Position numbers and translations under genes: made by a program | Part shown: positions 43,440-55,969 of the stretch, piece by piece | How the letters are laid out: the number at the start of each line of letters is the position of its first letter | How positions within the stretch are numbered: the first letter of the stretch is position 1 | The notes under the pieces: generated by a model | Seen by the model: only the letters and a program-made list of their open reading frames with translations | Database searches by the model: none | Told to the model about the DNA's origin: nothing | Assembly: GCF_000471905.2 (NCBI RefSeq) | Contig: NW_006499364.1 | Location: 7,227,335-7,291,334, forward strand | Origin: Amborella trichopoda | Lineage: Eukaryota; Streptophyta; Magnoliopsida; Amborellales; Amborellaceae | DNA length: 64,000 nucleotides | Reading direction: 5' to 3'

Positions 43440-46170
43440 AAAATAACCCCTTTGTGATATCTTACACTGCCAACGAATAAGTATCTTCACTCAGCTTATT
43501 ATATAGGAAATTAATACTCCAAGCAGCACGAAAACCACTCACTTCAACCATATCAGAAACCTTAGCATTAGGTTGCAACACCTTAGCAAAAAGTTCCGGA
43601 TAAGTAAACTTTAAAGGGGCATCACCTATCCATTTATGGTGCCAAAAGGAAATATTACCATCATAACCAACATTCCAATGAAAGTAACTCGTAATCATCG
43701 GTCTGTACCTATAAATGGGCGTCCATAGAGAAGACATCTCGTTAATACTACCCCCTCCTAACCACAATCCTTGCTTATCTCGTCCATATTTCTAGGATCA
43801 TACCTGAAACCAAAGCTGATCTGTATACTGAAGATTTCTTTACCACCATTTACAAAGCAATGCCTCATTCATATATATTAACTTTTTAAGGCCAAGACCA
43901 CCTTCCCACTTAAGGCTACAAACACGATTTCACCTAAGTAAATGATACTTCTGTTCTTCTTCAAAGGTCCCCCACAGAAAATTACACGTCAATCTTTCAA
44001 TTTTCTTTATGACTGAGGCTGGCATATGAATACGAGACATCAAATAGATTGGTAAATTCGCTAAACAAGAGCTTAGCAAAGTATCCCTCTCACCCAAAGA
44101 CAGGTATTTCGGCTTCCGCAGATCCAACTTCACTTGGACTTTCTCTATCACCTTATATCCCAAACCGCAATAGAATGCTTAGAATATGAGAATGGCATTC
44201 CCAAGTAAGAAGGAAAAAGAGCCCACCAAACATCCCAAAAGATTAGCCAAAGCTGGAATCAAAGTCAGATGACAGTTAATACCTATCAAAGAGATCTTAT
44301 GGAAATTGACCTTCAATCCAACCCACCTTACAGGAATCTAAAAAACATGCTATGTTTTTAACTTGCACTTCATTTGCTTCACAAAAGATAAGAGTATCAT
44401 CTGCGTATTGCAAATGAGATACTTGAGGGCCCATCTCAGCCACCATAAAACTAGAGAAATTACCACTGCGTTCCACTTTTTGAATCATCAGACTAAAGCC
44501 CTTCGCATAGTTGGAAAAAAAAGAATGGTGACATGGGATCCCATTGGCAAAGACCCTTGGAAGCCTTAAAGAAACCAGCAAGACTTCCGTTGAAAAGCAC
44601 AAAGAAATGCGTAGAGGCTAAACATCCAAATATCCAATTCCTTCATTTTTCCCCAAAACCCATATTTTTTAGAATTTCCAAAAGCACTCCCCATTTTACT
44701 CTGTTATATACTTTTTCCAAATCAAGTTTGATAATAACTTCAGGAACTTGACTTCTCACTCTGGAATGAATACACTCTTGAGCTACCAAAATACTACCAG
44801 TGATTTGACAATTCTGAATGAAAGCAGCTTGATTGTTAAAGATAAGAGAAGGTAAAACTACCTTCAATCTTTCAGCCAAGACCTTTGCCACAATCTTATA
44901 AAGGCTAGTCAAAAGACTGATGGGCCTAATATCATATAACTCTGCAATCATTGATTTTTAGGAATAAGAGCTATATAAGTGGCATTAACCCCTTTGAATA
45001 TTTCACCCCTGATCATAAAAGCTTTAACCATCTCTAAAAACTCAACCTTAATCAAGTTTCAAAATCTATAGAAGAAAGAAAGGGGAAAACCATCTGGGCT
45101 TGAAGCCTTACCACCAAGTAAAGCAAAAACAACCCTCTTAAGTTCTTCCATAGAAATGTCGTACTCTAAATTAGAGCTTGACTCCACTGACAGAACTTTA
45201 AAAGGCACCCTTGCCAATTTAGAACTGAACTTAACCTCCGATGATAAAGCCTTCTTAAAGTAGTCAATAATAACCCCTTCTATTGCAGCATTATCATTTG
45301 TCTCAATTCCAAGGATAACAAAACCAGAAATATTGTTTTGCCTTCTTCTCGCACTCGCAATGGAGTGGAAGAACTTAGTATTCAGATCACCCTCCTTAAA
45401 CCACTTTATCCTTGATCTTTTCTTCCAATATACTTCCTTAGCTCTACGAAGATCAAGAAGAGATTTCAACTTCGAACTCCTAACCCCCAACAACTCCTCG
45501 GTCAACACACCTGAAGATTGAACGTGTTGGTCCAAAGCTTCAATTTCACCTAAAACCTCATCAATTTTGGACTGAACATCATAATTATTCTCTTTCTTCC
45601 AATCAATGAACTTATGTTTAATGTTAACCAACTTTTTGTGCAATTAAAAATCCAAGAAACCAATAGAAATAATATTATGCCAGTTGGTTTTAATGATGTC
45701 TACTACTGCCTGCTCTTCCAATCACCCAATATCCAGTCGAAAAGGCTTCGGTCTACCTCTCTCCATACTAATATATATATATCACAAAATGGGGATATGA
45801 TCAAAAGAAAGACGTGGAAGAGCTCTAACAAAGACAAGAGAAAAGGCATCCACACAATTTGCAGATACAAAAAATTTATCCAATTTAGACATTGAGAGAT
45901 TAATGGTAATATTATTCGACCAAGTAAATTTAGTCCCAATAATCAGTAGATCCAAGAAAGAATTACTTTCTATAAATCTATTACATAGTCTCATCGATGA
46001 ATTAATAGAAGAACATGTAGAACATTCATCTGGCCACCTTATAAGATTAAAATCCCCCCTATGCACATAAGAAAATTAAATTGCCGAATCATATCATCCA
46101 TATCATTAACGAAACCTTCCTTAATAGCAAAGTCATTAGGACCATAAACATTCATAATTCTCCAAAAAAA
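43440..46170 (-). pseudogene. L1-type LINE remnant: endonuclease, RT and C-terminal region
   Basis: Read right to left. Endonuclease: FVNDMDDMIRQFNF, then RGDFNLIRWPDECSTC (about 46060), GTKFTWSNN and SFDHIPIL. Pre-RT: WKKRSRIKWFKEGDLNTKFF (about 45370). RT: GKASSPDGFPLSFF, YDIRPISLLTSLYKIVAKVL, SHLQYADDTLIF (about 44410; intact YADD) and LSLGERDTLLSSCLANLP. C-terminal region: NISFWHHKWIGDAPLKF. Order and spacing are those of plant L1 LINEs. Frameshifts and stops separate all segments. The first part of the endonuclease is missing because the copy ends near 46170, where a MITE fragment begins. A 3' poly-A is not obvious near 43440. Small plus-strand frames here are shadows. Confidence 0.88.
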
Positions 46171-46175
46171 TGGAT

Positions 46176-46376
46176 CATCAATTTTTCAGATTTTCAAGTT
46201 TTCATAGATATGCTTGATCTACATTATATTTTAAGCTATAAATTTTATAATTAGAGATGAAAATAAATTTTAAGGCTATCACAAAGATTTCCAGTATTAA
46301 AACCACATTCCTCGACATGAATTGAAAGTGCACCTTACTTTGATTGTTTAGAGCCTCGCCTTATACAAACCGCACC
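46176..46376. mobile_element. Truncated MITE family A copy
   Basis: Only the right part is present: 'ttttcaagttttcatagat', 'aagtgcaccttactttgat' and the terminus ccttatacaaaccgcaccc. It abuts the broken LINE endonuclease, so the insertion or a later deletion removed the left arm. Confidence 0.7.
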
Positions 46377-47861
46377 CTTATCTTAAATGGTCCCTCCGAA
46401 GTATTAACACACTTTAGCCAAATATTCGTAAATTTGGGGTCTAAAGCAAAAAATGAAGGTATGTAGTCATTCGATTAGAAACCATAGTGCACCTACCTAA
46501 TTGTTGCAGACCTGTCAATAAAATGTAACTACCCTAGAATCAATGCAGTTCCCATTGATATATAACAAATCATTCCCATCAATGTCCCATTTTTCCTTAA
46601 GGTGTTAGGTATATGAAAGAAAGAAACTGCATTGTGCTCCAGCTATCTACTTCTTTGTCGTTCACCTGTTGTCCTAGGTGAATGACAAAGAAGGGGCAAT
46701 TGTCGACACCCCCTGCAGCAATTTTAGCCAAAAGAGTTCCTAAAAAGCCTATAGTTTTGAACCTTAGGGGCCACATTAGTTTAGTGAACCATAATACATC
46801 TATACTATAATGCATTGTCCCTAGAAGACCATTAGTTAACCGAAATCTGGTCAGAACTGTCAGAAAAATTCTAGATGCCTAGCCCCAAGATGTATTGAAT
46901 TTGGACTAAACCATCGTTGTTGTATTAAGTGGGTTTCACTGGACCAGCAGAGGGTTGGTCTAGGACGTGGAGTACATAGTGGGGCCCAATGGAACTAGCA
47001 ATGTGTGGTGTGTTGGGAGACTGATCCAGGCTCTAAGAATTTTAAGATTTTCTAGAAGCTTCTTGATGGCAAGAAAGGCGGTTTGACCATTTTGAATAAA
47101 CTTTGTCGAGGCAATTTTTTGTCGTATTTTCACTAGAGATTTTCACTAGACAGTAAAGAATATTTTCTAGAAGATACCTAGGACCCAAGTTTTTATGAAC
47201 TCCCCCAACCCTCAATGGAGAAATCGTCTTGAAATCCATAGAAATTCCAAGAAAATCACAAAATCCCTAGAAAGTTAGATAAAATTCCCCATTATCCCAA
47301 ACAAAAACCCTATAAATCCTTAGCAAAAACCTAGAAAAATTCGTTGGAAATTAGAAAATTCAAAACCTTAGAAAATATTAGGAAAAATTCCTAGAAACCT
47401 TAGTTCCCATATTTTCCAAGATCCATAAAACCCAAAGTTTTTCTTAGGAATTGGGAAACCTTGTATCTTGGATAAAAAAAACTAGCCTATTTCTTGCAAA
47501 TTTCCATAGCCTAAAAAAGGCTTCCAATTCAAATTATCAGTAAAATATCCAAAAAAACAAGAAGGTGCGCAAGAAGAACGGCTTGATTTGAGACCTCAAT
47601 TTCCAGTTTCAAGTTTTCAAGTAAATGTCTGCTCTTTTCTTTATTTTCAATATTTATTTTTATTTTAATTTTATTTTTCTTTGTTTAAGTTCATAAACCT
47701 CGTTTTTAAAGATTAATTCCGTGTGAAAACTCCGCCGATGCTGCCGTTGAATCTAAAAGAGGCTAGATCTGTTGATCAGACCTACTAATCTAATCTTTTT
47801 AAGCATTCTGCACGAATTCGAGTGGTGTAAAAACAATTATCTTTCTTTTGTTTTTATATAG
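46377..47861. other. Unassigned sequence
   Basis: No domain, tRNA or bounded repeat was recognised. Short open frames on the minus strand (46597-46815, 47042-47239) show no family resemblance. The stretch around 47220-47420 repeats 'cctagaaa/ccctagaa' motifs. Confidence 0.5.
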
Positions 47862-48240
47862 GACTGTATTGGTGCAATTGATTTGACATATATCCTTGTG
47901 TGCATAAATGAAGAAAATAGTGTGTCATATTGCAATCAAAAGCAAGGTCTCTTACAAATGTGATGGCAGCATGTTCATTCGATGTTAGATTTTTGTATAT
48001 TTTTGCCAGTTGGGCGGGGGGATCAACTTCAGATGCAAGGGTTCTGCAAGCTGCTTTAAACAAATATTTGTCTCTGAGGATATTACACATTGTGCTTCTA
48101 TTGTTTATAATTTCAATGGATACTTAATCTCACATACTCACTCTGTCCCTCTCTCTCAAACTAGGTAACTACTACCTTGTTAAAGCAAGGTATACCAATA
48201 CCATAAGATTTTTTTGCCCCTTATCATTTGAAGGAATTTG
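47862..48240 (+). pseudogene. PIF/Harbinger transposase fragment (DDE_4 domain)
   Basis: Right after an intron-like acceptor (tatatag) the plus strand reads DCIGAIDLTYILVCINEEN. After a +1 shift it reads TNVMAACSFDVRFLYIFASW and TSDARVLQAAL, and after another break NYYLVKARYTNT. This is the Harbinger transposase signature: 'D-IGAIDGTHI', 'NVMAACSFD...GW-GSASD-RVL', 'YYLVDAGY'. The first two catalytic aspartates (GAID, TSD) are still present; the glutamate region is gone. It is cut off by the Copia LTR at 48367. Confidence 0.82.
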
Positions 48241-48366
48241 GCCTTGGTTTCCAAGTCCTATAAAATACAAAGGAGTTGTTCAGCCACTAACACACATGAC
48301 CTGCTCTCATCCAATGAAGACACAAGTCAGGTAGGAGAACACAGCTCATATGAATTCAAGGAAGAT

Positions 48367-50409
48367 TGTTGGGTAAGCATGACCATTAAAGGCCTTATGA
48401 GTGCTTGTAAAATGAAATGATATAGTGGAACATGAACTTAGTGAGAGTGTCGTCCTTCATAGACCATACTAAGCAAATGATGTTTGCTGATACCGGACTG
48501 TGCATGACGGTCTAGGCCAGTCAGTTGGAAAAAACTCAATAACCTAGACATAGAGTATAAACTGATAAGGGTTCTAATGGGTCATCCCTTGATGAGGCCA
48601 GAGTATGCCCGGATGAGTAAGTCGAGAGACTGTGACCCTTGTATGTGATAGTGGCCTTCAAAAACAGGGACCAAAGCCTCATCCATGTGTCATTACACGG
48701 CATGCATATTGATAGACCGTTTCGGAAAAGCAAGCCACCTTTCAGGGTGAAGTGTATGCATATGCAAGAGATACCCCTATGCGCCATAAGAGCTGTGGTC
48801 GCATCAAGTCTAGGTGACCTTGGCCCGTCTCTAGGGGAGAACTTGAAATCCACAGGCTCGGATTACGACCCCTTGGCTCATTGGTCAGACTCTGGTGATC
48901 TACAAATGAGCCCTTACACGGACTGTGGGTCATGAGAAACATTGGGTCGGTTTGATAAAGCAAGTGTGAACTGTAGTCCACAGTTGAAGGTGGAGTACCC
49001 TAGTGTTTGATTGATTTAATTCTTAGACCATATGAATCTTTTTCCCTTCTAGTGAATTTAATTATGTTTGTTTTATGATATATATGATTTTAGAATTATT
49101 ATTTGAATTTTTCTGGATATTTGGATATTATATTTATCAAATTTGGATTTATAAAATCAAAGATATTGATTTTACATTGATTTAAATATTCAAATAAATT
49201 CTAAAATTATTTTATTGAGTTTTAAAATATTTAAAATTGCATGGGGGCCCATTATGCACATGGGCCCACCATGGCCTAGATGGGGGGGCCCATGAGATCC
49301 TCTCATGGGTGGCACACCCCACCCATTTAGAAGCTTCCTATTTTTGTGATAAGTGATTTTGGCTTGTAGGCCAATTTGCTATATGTTTTGGAAAGTTATT
49401 GGCTTGAGGAAGCTTTGAATGAATATTTTGGAAAGCATGAGAAGACTTGTGCATTATTTTGGTATGCTTAATATTATATTTGAAATTATTTTATTTAATT
49501 TCTATTAATGGGAAAAAAAGTTTAGAAAAAAGGGATATAGCACCTTTCATAATGTTGACGACCCATCTATGGAATGGATGACTCAAATCTGTCACCCGTA
49601 AGTCACCAAAGATCAATGATTCATATTCAATCTTACAAGAAGAAGCAAGCCAAGAAAAACTCTAAAAAACCTTAATCTTATTCAAGCCTATAAAAAAGGG
49701 AAGCGTCTCTACCCAAAATCTCTACACCTTATCTTTATATCTCTCTCTTAAAAAAGTTTTTCTCTCTCATGAAAGCCCAAAGGGAGCACGCCCCACTCTT
49801 ATATTTTATCTTATGAAAAGGGGCTAAGAATTTAGAATAAGGAGTTCTCTCTCCCATCTCTCAACTTTGGATTTATGGCCAAAGGTTTTAGGTTGTAGCA
49901 AAAAAAGAATCCATCTCTCTCAAACTAGGTTGCTAAGGGAATTCACCTAGAGTTTGAGTTTGTGATTAAATGGATTTATGTTCTATTGATGTGGCTTGAC
50001 ATAAAATTGCTTTCCTGGTTGAGATTGAAGGTTGATCGTTAATCCTACGCCATCGGATGGAGGTGACTCGATGTGGGATGTAATAAGCCCGGTTGAGGTA
50101 ATCTCCGACACTCTCTTTTGTTTCTTACTTATATTTAATTATATTATTTTTATATTTCCAAACATAAAAATTGTAGATATTTTTTTTGATTAAAAGAAAA
50201 TTGGTTTAGTGGCATCAGGACTTTTTAAGATATTGGATTTGTTAGTTTTATTTTCTTTGATGCAAGAGTTATTGTAATAAGACTACCTGTAAGTGATCTT
50301 TGCCAAAAGAAAAGAAAAAAAAGAAGAAGAAAAGGGGTGAAAAGAAGAAAAAAAGAAAGNNNNNNNNNNNNNNNNNNNNNNNNNCTCTCTGTCTCTCTCT
50401 CCGACTCTA

Positions 50410-50455
<46 letters not shown>

Positions 50456-50480
50456 CCTGCAAGATCGTATTAATCTTTCA
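48367..50480 (+). mobile_element. 5' LTR of an old long-LTR Copia element
   Basis: It begins TGTTGGG and ends TCTTTCA (about 2.1 kb including a 24-N gap). It matches the solo LTR at 4878-6917 and the LTR from 62088. Over the first 150 bp it differs from the latter at about one base in ten by eye. A primer-binding site follows. Internal frames such as 48536-48853 are not conserved between copies. Confidence 0.85.
50361..50453. repeat. Assembly gap followed by CT and (TA)n runs
   Basis: 24 N (50361-50384), a short CT tract, then about 44 bases of TA repeat inside the LTR. The solo LTR lacks the TA run, so this is a local expansion. Confidence 0.9.
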
Positions 50481-50486
50481 TTCATT

Positions 50487-50497
50487 TGTATCAGAGC
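50487..50497 (+). other. Primer-binding site (initiator tRNA-Met type, one base short)
   Basis: Tgtatcagagc, i.e. the usual tggtatcagagc with one G missing, six bases after the LTR end. It fixes 48367-50480 as a 5' LTR in plus orientation. Confidence 0.75.
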
Positions 50498-52010
50498 TAT
50501 TTATACTTGATGCCATTAGTTGTATTTTCTTTCTCTTGAGTCTTTTTATCGAGTCTAGATTAAGATTGGAATGAGATATAAGAAAGTTAATGACCTTTGT
50601 GTTCAAGTAATACACCCCGGTTAAAAAATTATTGGAACATTCAAACACTGAAACAACACTCTACATATTGGGTATTCTGGCTATTTTGGATCAATAATAT
50701 GAAGATGACCCTCAATTGGGAGTGATTGTGTATTTTTAAGAGTAAGATCTACGTACAAAATTTCAGTGGGAGATCTTAAGGGAATTGGGAGTAATAGATT
50801 CATAAATGAAGGGTGTCAGTTCTGACCCTGCAAAATTCAGGAACTGTCCATTGAGTTTCGTGAATTTTCCCACCAATCATATGACTTTATTTCTTAGTGA
50901 AATTTGACGTTAACTCTTCAAATTGAGTCTAATTTCAAAAAAAAAAAAGTTGTCAAGAAATTCCATATGGTTTGAAAGATATTGTCTATTTATTAAAGAG
51001 TGCGCAAGTGTTGTTTTCTGCAACGAAAACAATAATTTTATTTCTATTCTTAACATAATGTTTTATGGTCCACACTAATGTTTTAGACTTCCATTTTGAA
51101 TTTATTTTCTAATAAAAATTATGGGAGGGAAATATCTATGAGAAGAGAGGAATAAAAAATTTTGAATTGAAGAACTGTCATCTTGAATTTTCTGCAATTT
51201 GGCATGTTCTTCATTAAGACATAAATAACTATATTTATCAAGCCAACTTAACAGAGTGCTATGAGGCTTGTGAAAAGAGATGTGTTACTATTTTTTGTCT
51301 ACTTTCAAACAAAATTGGTTTGAAAGGGAAACTCCATGAGGGCAGAGAGAAAAGATAATTTTACTAGATAGTGGTCATCTTGAAATTCTGTAGTATGATT
51401 TATTTTATGGCGTGAATGTCACTTATTTATTTCTCTGAAGAAAAACATTATTTGGATTCACACCATGATGTTATGATTTGGTTTTGAGTCTAGTTTTCAA
51501 CACAAAAAATTTCTTAAAGAAATTTTTTGAGGATTGAGAGATTTTTTTTTTATTGAGAGATGCTCAACATGCTTTTGTGCTGAGGAAATTGCATTATGAC
51601 GTAAATGTCATTAAAACAAAGACTCACCAAATAATGTGATTTAGGGATGGAATTGAGCACTATTCTATATTTTTTAGTCTATTTCAATACTCAAAAAGAT
51701 TCGGAGATAAAATCTTAATGAGTTAAGAGATATCATATTTTTATCATGGGATGCTCATGTTTGATTCTGTAGTAAATTAAAAGATGTTGCATGTTAAGGC
51801 ACATCTTTGGATTCCTCATTAGGGCTCATTTAAAAATTTATATAGTGTTCTATAAGTATGATTTATTATAATAAAACTTTATAGAGAGGTAATACAGAGT
51901 TGGCAAGATATGACACTCTATGTGAAGAGTATTCAATCTGGGAATAGTAGAAAGAAGAAAAAACACAATACCTATAAAAGCATCTTGGTTTCTTCAAAAT
52001 GAAGAGATAT
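50498..52010 (+). other. Untranslated internal region of the Copia element
   Basis: AT-rich sequence without an open frame or domain. A loosely repeated pattern of about 300 bp recurs several times ('tttt-gtct-a-ttt-aa', 'gagagaaaagat', 'catcttgaattttctg'; for example near 51130, 51330 and 51530). The gag expected here is not recognisable. Confidence 0.4.
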
Positions 52011-52014
52011 GTAG

Positions 52015-52447
52015 AGAGACTTGGTGGTAGCATAGTGGTTAAGTGCCTCGATCTCGCCTCCCTGAATCTAGGTGATCGGGTGAAAATGTCTCGGGTTCGA
52101 AAAACCCCGGACTTGATATCACTCTCTCGAGAACCTTGTTTAAGAATAAGGGCAGGTATCCAACCAGTGAGAGAGGAATTTTGGGTGTGAGGTGGGGACC
52201 AGCCTCACCTGGGTCCGTGACTTACTCGGGCTGACTCGCCTGGGCACCCTCTTAGATCACGATGGAAAGCCCCGTAGCTATTTTAGCTGGTCCGAAATCG
52301 CCTCCCTTGACCTGCAATCTCCTTGTTTTTCTGCACAATACTACTATGGTTAATTCGCAAGACAAGAGAGTCGAAGGGCCCACCCTTATCTTAGGGCAAT
52401 GCACATTCGAGTGACTAGGAATGTAAGGGGTTAGAGTGATAAAGTGG
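52015..52447 (+). mobile_element. tRNA-related SINE-like element, copy 1
   Basis: An A-box tagcatagtgg (52028-52038) and B-box ggttcgaaaaacc (52094-52106) look like an internal RNA polymerase III promoter, with wider spacing than in a tRNA. A long body follows with 'gggcaggtatccaaccagtg', 'ctcacctgggtccgtgactt', cctgcaatctccttgttttt and 'ttagggcaatgcacattcg'. The same body recurs at 59238-59653. At about 420 bp it is long for a plant SINE. Flanking duplications are not clear. Confidence 0.65.
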
Positions 52448-52449
52448 AA

Positions 52450-53300
52450 GGTTCAAACAAAGGTTGAAGAGAGAAGAAAACTTGATGAAGGGACGAGACT
52501 AGCTTGGTAGCCAAACAATGACCGACTCGGAGTGATAGCAAGACAGATATGGTACTCAGGACCAGCACGATGGCAATACTACTCGAAACCGAGGCCGATG
52601 TAGCGGTGCTAGGCTAGGTCAACCCTCGATCCAGTGAGAAGAGGTGAGAATGAAAAGAAGGCACGAGACGGCGACGGGATAGGGTCCCGTCGGTGCTAAG
52701 CGTTGCCACCCACGACCGTGGAGAAGCAGTGTCACGGCTCTTGGACGACACTATAGACTACTGCTCACGGCTTGAATGGGAGAAGAGAACTATGGATGGT
52801 GCTAGGAATCGCCGTTGGCAACACAAGAAGGCAGCACGCCTTTGCGCGGGCGGCGATAGCTTATCGTGAAGCACACGGCGATGGTCGTTTGTAAAGCGTG
52901 CGACGATGGTTCTCAAGAGTAGCACGACGATAGCCGTGGGACGCAAGAGGAACGATGATGAGCACCAAACACACGAAGGAGGATCGCGGACCGCGATAGG
53001 CACCTCGCACGCAAAGGAAGCTTGCGAACGACGATAGGTATTGCCGAGACCTCTCGTGGGCAGCGATAGGCGCACAACAGGGGGGGAACTCCCACGGACT
53101 GCAGTGGGTTTTTCCGTCTGCACTCTTCACTGAGGGGCGGAGGATACGTCTGCGGATGACGATGAGTAGCGCCATCTGCAAACCTAGCTAGGGGACAAAG
53201 ATGGATGAACAGAAGGAGAGGGAGGCTCGCGCATGATGCTGCCATCACCATGCGCAACCTGTGAGACCACAGGAGAGCATGCACGACACTGTCATTGCTA
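52450..53300. other. GC-rich block with gcgatag-type imperfect repeats
   Basis: Base composition jumps well above the neighbours. Variants of 'gcgacgatgg/gcgataggc' recur about every 35-45 bp between 52840 and 53080. Three overlapping minus-strand frames (for example 52913-53305, 130 codons) are open simply because the DNA is GC-rich; none shows a domain. Confidence 0.5.
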
Positions 53301-53600
53301 TGCAAGGCCTCTGAGGGGAGCTCAGATGATGAAGAAGAAGAGGAAGAGAGAGAAGAAATGAAAAAGTAGAGTGAGAAGATTTACCTTGAGCCTAGGGGTA
53401 CCGATCCAATAGTTTCTCTCTCCTGACTCTCTCTCTCCCAACATCACCCAACAATAAGAAGAAAGAGAAACTCTATTCAGTAAAAACTCTCTCTTTTGTG
53501 AAGAGTTCAAGCCTTTTTTGCGTACAAGGATGGTACGATATATATAGAATTTGCCCCAAACATGGTTGGATGATCAAAAGTAACCCTAATTGCTGAAAAT
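53300..53600 (-). promoter_or_regulatory. Minus-strand promoter-like segment
   Basis: Read on the minus strand: a ttagggtta motif near 53585, then tctatatatatcgta (about 53545-53531), then a CT/GA-rich leader (53510-53400), and a possible splice donor caag/gtaaat near 53383. This is the order of a plant core promoter and leader, or of an LTR U3-R. It points into the GC-rich block. Confidence 0.35.
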
Positions 53601-54523
53601 TAATATTAAAATGAATTAGAAGAAATTAAAAATAGGGTACAAAATGACATATTTGCCCCTTCTTAACAAGTTGTGGAATTCCAAAAAAGTCCCTATGTTG
53701 CAATAGAACGTGCATGATTTTTCGTGGATGATCCAGTCGTTCTGATGCCCAGTTAATCGAGAGATGATTGTTTTCTTGTATGGCTCGGCATGACAATCGA
53801 TTTGATATCAACTTCAAGCCGTGGATCGTGTTCTTAGAGCACGATCATGTGACTTGAAATTTGAATGAATCATGAAACTTCGGATCGATAGTGTGGTCGT
53901 TCCTTGATGTTTTTCTGTGATTTCTTCACTGGATCACACTGAGCATGCCGTCACAATCGTGGGGCAACAGATGCAGCTGGATTTCGTGCCTGGATGAAGA
54001 TTTTGCAACTTTGGAATTTTGACTAGAATCTGGAATTCTGGAGACGGAATTTACAGTCACTTCATCGGGTTCATGTGCAGAATCCGAGTGTTCGTCATGC
54101 ATAGGGTTCGGGTCAGAGATAGCCCGACACCTTACGCACACGATGGAATTGGTTTTGTGTCGATCGGGATCGCGAGTGGCGTGATTTGGCCGCTCGAGCG
54201 AGGCATGATGCTGTTGATTTTCCTGCACTTTCTTCACGGATCAGCAACTTCTCTCTAGCTTTTCTACGCTCTCGAGCGTCGTCGCGGTGTGTACTACATA
54301 TTGAAACGCTCGTCTCAATGAGATGAACACGCTTCAATAAGTTTGAACACGATCCGATCTCAGACGAGGGAGATACAAGCGTTGCAACTCACTGTTCATG
54401 GCTGTCCTTTTAATGGAGCTTAGTTGTAGGGTGACCGCACGGGAATAGCATGCGATTCCCCCTATAACTTCTTCTTGAGATGTTCGTTTAGGCTGAAATT
54501 TGACCCTTAAAGGGTTTCAACCG

Positions 54524-54818
54524 TGTCGGATCCAATGGCGGTGGTCCAATAGCAAATTGAGACACTGAAAATATAGCTTTAATTATAGGGTTTGTTTCAA
54601 CGTTGTAGAAGTTGATTCTGTCGAAACTGTTTCTCAGTCTGCACTGCCTTAGACATGTCAGATTACGATGACACTTGACATGAAGCTTTCGAGAGTTCTT
54701 ATGAAGATATTGACTAGTTTTGAGGCTATTCTGAGACTATAGAAATTTCCACTGTTTGCTGGGCTTTTATTGAGCGGGGGCCCCACGATGATGAAAAATA
54801 TCTTCCAACGGCATGCCC
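54524..54818 (+). mobile_element. Truncated Gypsy LTR (5' part)
   Basis: Starts TGTCGGATCCAATGG and follows 57564-57850 for about 290 bp, sharing 'ctgaaaat-t-gct-taattataggg', ctgtttctcagtctgcactg and attgagcgggggcc. Then the similarity ends abruptly. Confidence 0.7.
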
Positions 54819-55174
54819 CACCGAATATTGTGCTTCGAGAGAATTGAGAAGTACAATAATTAGAGAAACTTTCCCTGGCTAACCACATGACTACGTGAAC
54901 GCTAAGGAGATCCACGCAATTCTGCAACTAGAATGCTCAGACGTTTGGATGCAATGTATGGGTCCCCCCTGTGGAGACTTGTAGGGGAAGAAGAGACGTT
55001 TGAGGGATCCTGTCGAAGTCCTCACCCTTGAGGGACTATTCACGGTTCTGATAGCTTGAGGATTTGGTAGGGACCACATTGGCCAGAATCAAGCCTACTT
55101 GGAGGCCGAGTGCTATAAACCTTTGGCCAGCATTGTTCGCTACTACACCAGGTTTACTTTTGATGATCAGGGTA

Positions 55175-55320
55175 TCTTTGTAGGTCCCGTCTAGCGGGGT
55201 CCAGAAGGGGCTTCTGACTTGCCCGAAAGTAAGGACCTGTCGGCTAGGGGATTTATGGGCCCCATCCTGCTGAGTCCAGTCGGGGGCATGTCCCGAAGCT
55301 TTAGGCCTGTTGGCTAACGA
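55175..55320. repeat. ~75-bp imperfect tandem duplication
   Basis: gtcccgtctagcggggtcca ... ttaggcctgttggcta is preceded by a similar 'gacctgtcggctaggg' unit. This is the GC-rich part of the Gypsy-associated sequence. Confidence 0.4.
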
Positions 55321-55969
55321 AGGTTTTCAGCGAGGCGATCTCATGGCGAGGAATAACCCTGAAGTCTATGGCAGGTTAGGCCTTGGCTTCATCAGTTTCT
55401 CGCCTTCGTGATGGTCTTTTGGCATATTGGAGGGATCTTTCGGTCGTCGCCCTCACCCTCAAGGACTCTTGCTGTTTTTGGAAGTGAAACGTGAAAGATC
55501 TTATGGGGCACTCACTCTCGGGTGAGCCATTTTGTTTTGTGATTGAATGCTGACGGCTGAGGATCTTAGGTAGACTTCATAGAATCATGCATGTTTATCA
55601 ATTGGGTGTTGACTGAGGCTGTGGTAGTGCGTCAACTTGCTTTGTCGGTCTAAGCGCCCTTTGCGGGTTTTCGCTTGAACAAGGGAAGTGGTGCCGTAAA
55701 GACGGTTTTCACCATCTTGCTTCATTTTTGGGCTCTTTTACCCATGACCTGACAACCATGTACATCCTTTTCATCCGTTTTTGCTCACTGTGCCCTTTTG
55801 GGGTTTTCACCATGCATGGGTTCTTGTTTTCATAGAACTCTCTTACTCATGGTTTCGTGACCATGCCCGTCCGTCATTTTTACTCATGGAGTTACCTTGT
55901 CCAGGTGTACACCATGCCTGTTTTTTGTGAAGGCATATTTAGGGTTGTGCCCTCGAGACCTGTGCGAAA

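Noticed and set aside
48536-48981. Open frames of 79-105 codons in the Copia LTR
   Set aside because: LTR sequence; corresponding frames in the other LTR copies are disrupted or differ.
52758-53305. Three overlapping GC-rich minus-strand frames
   Set aside because: All three frames are open at once in GC-rich repeat DNA; none carries a known motif.
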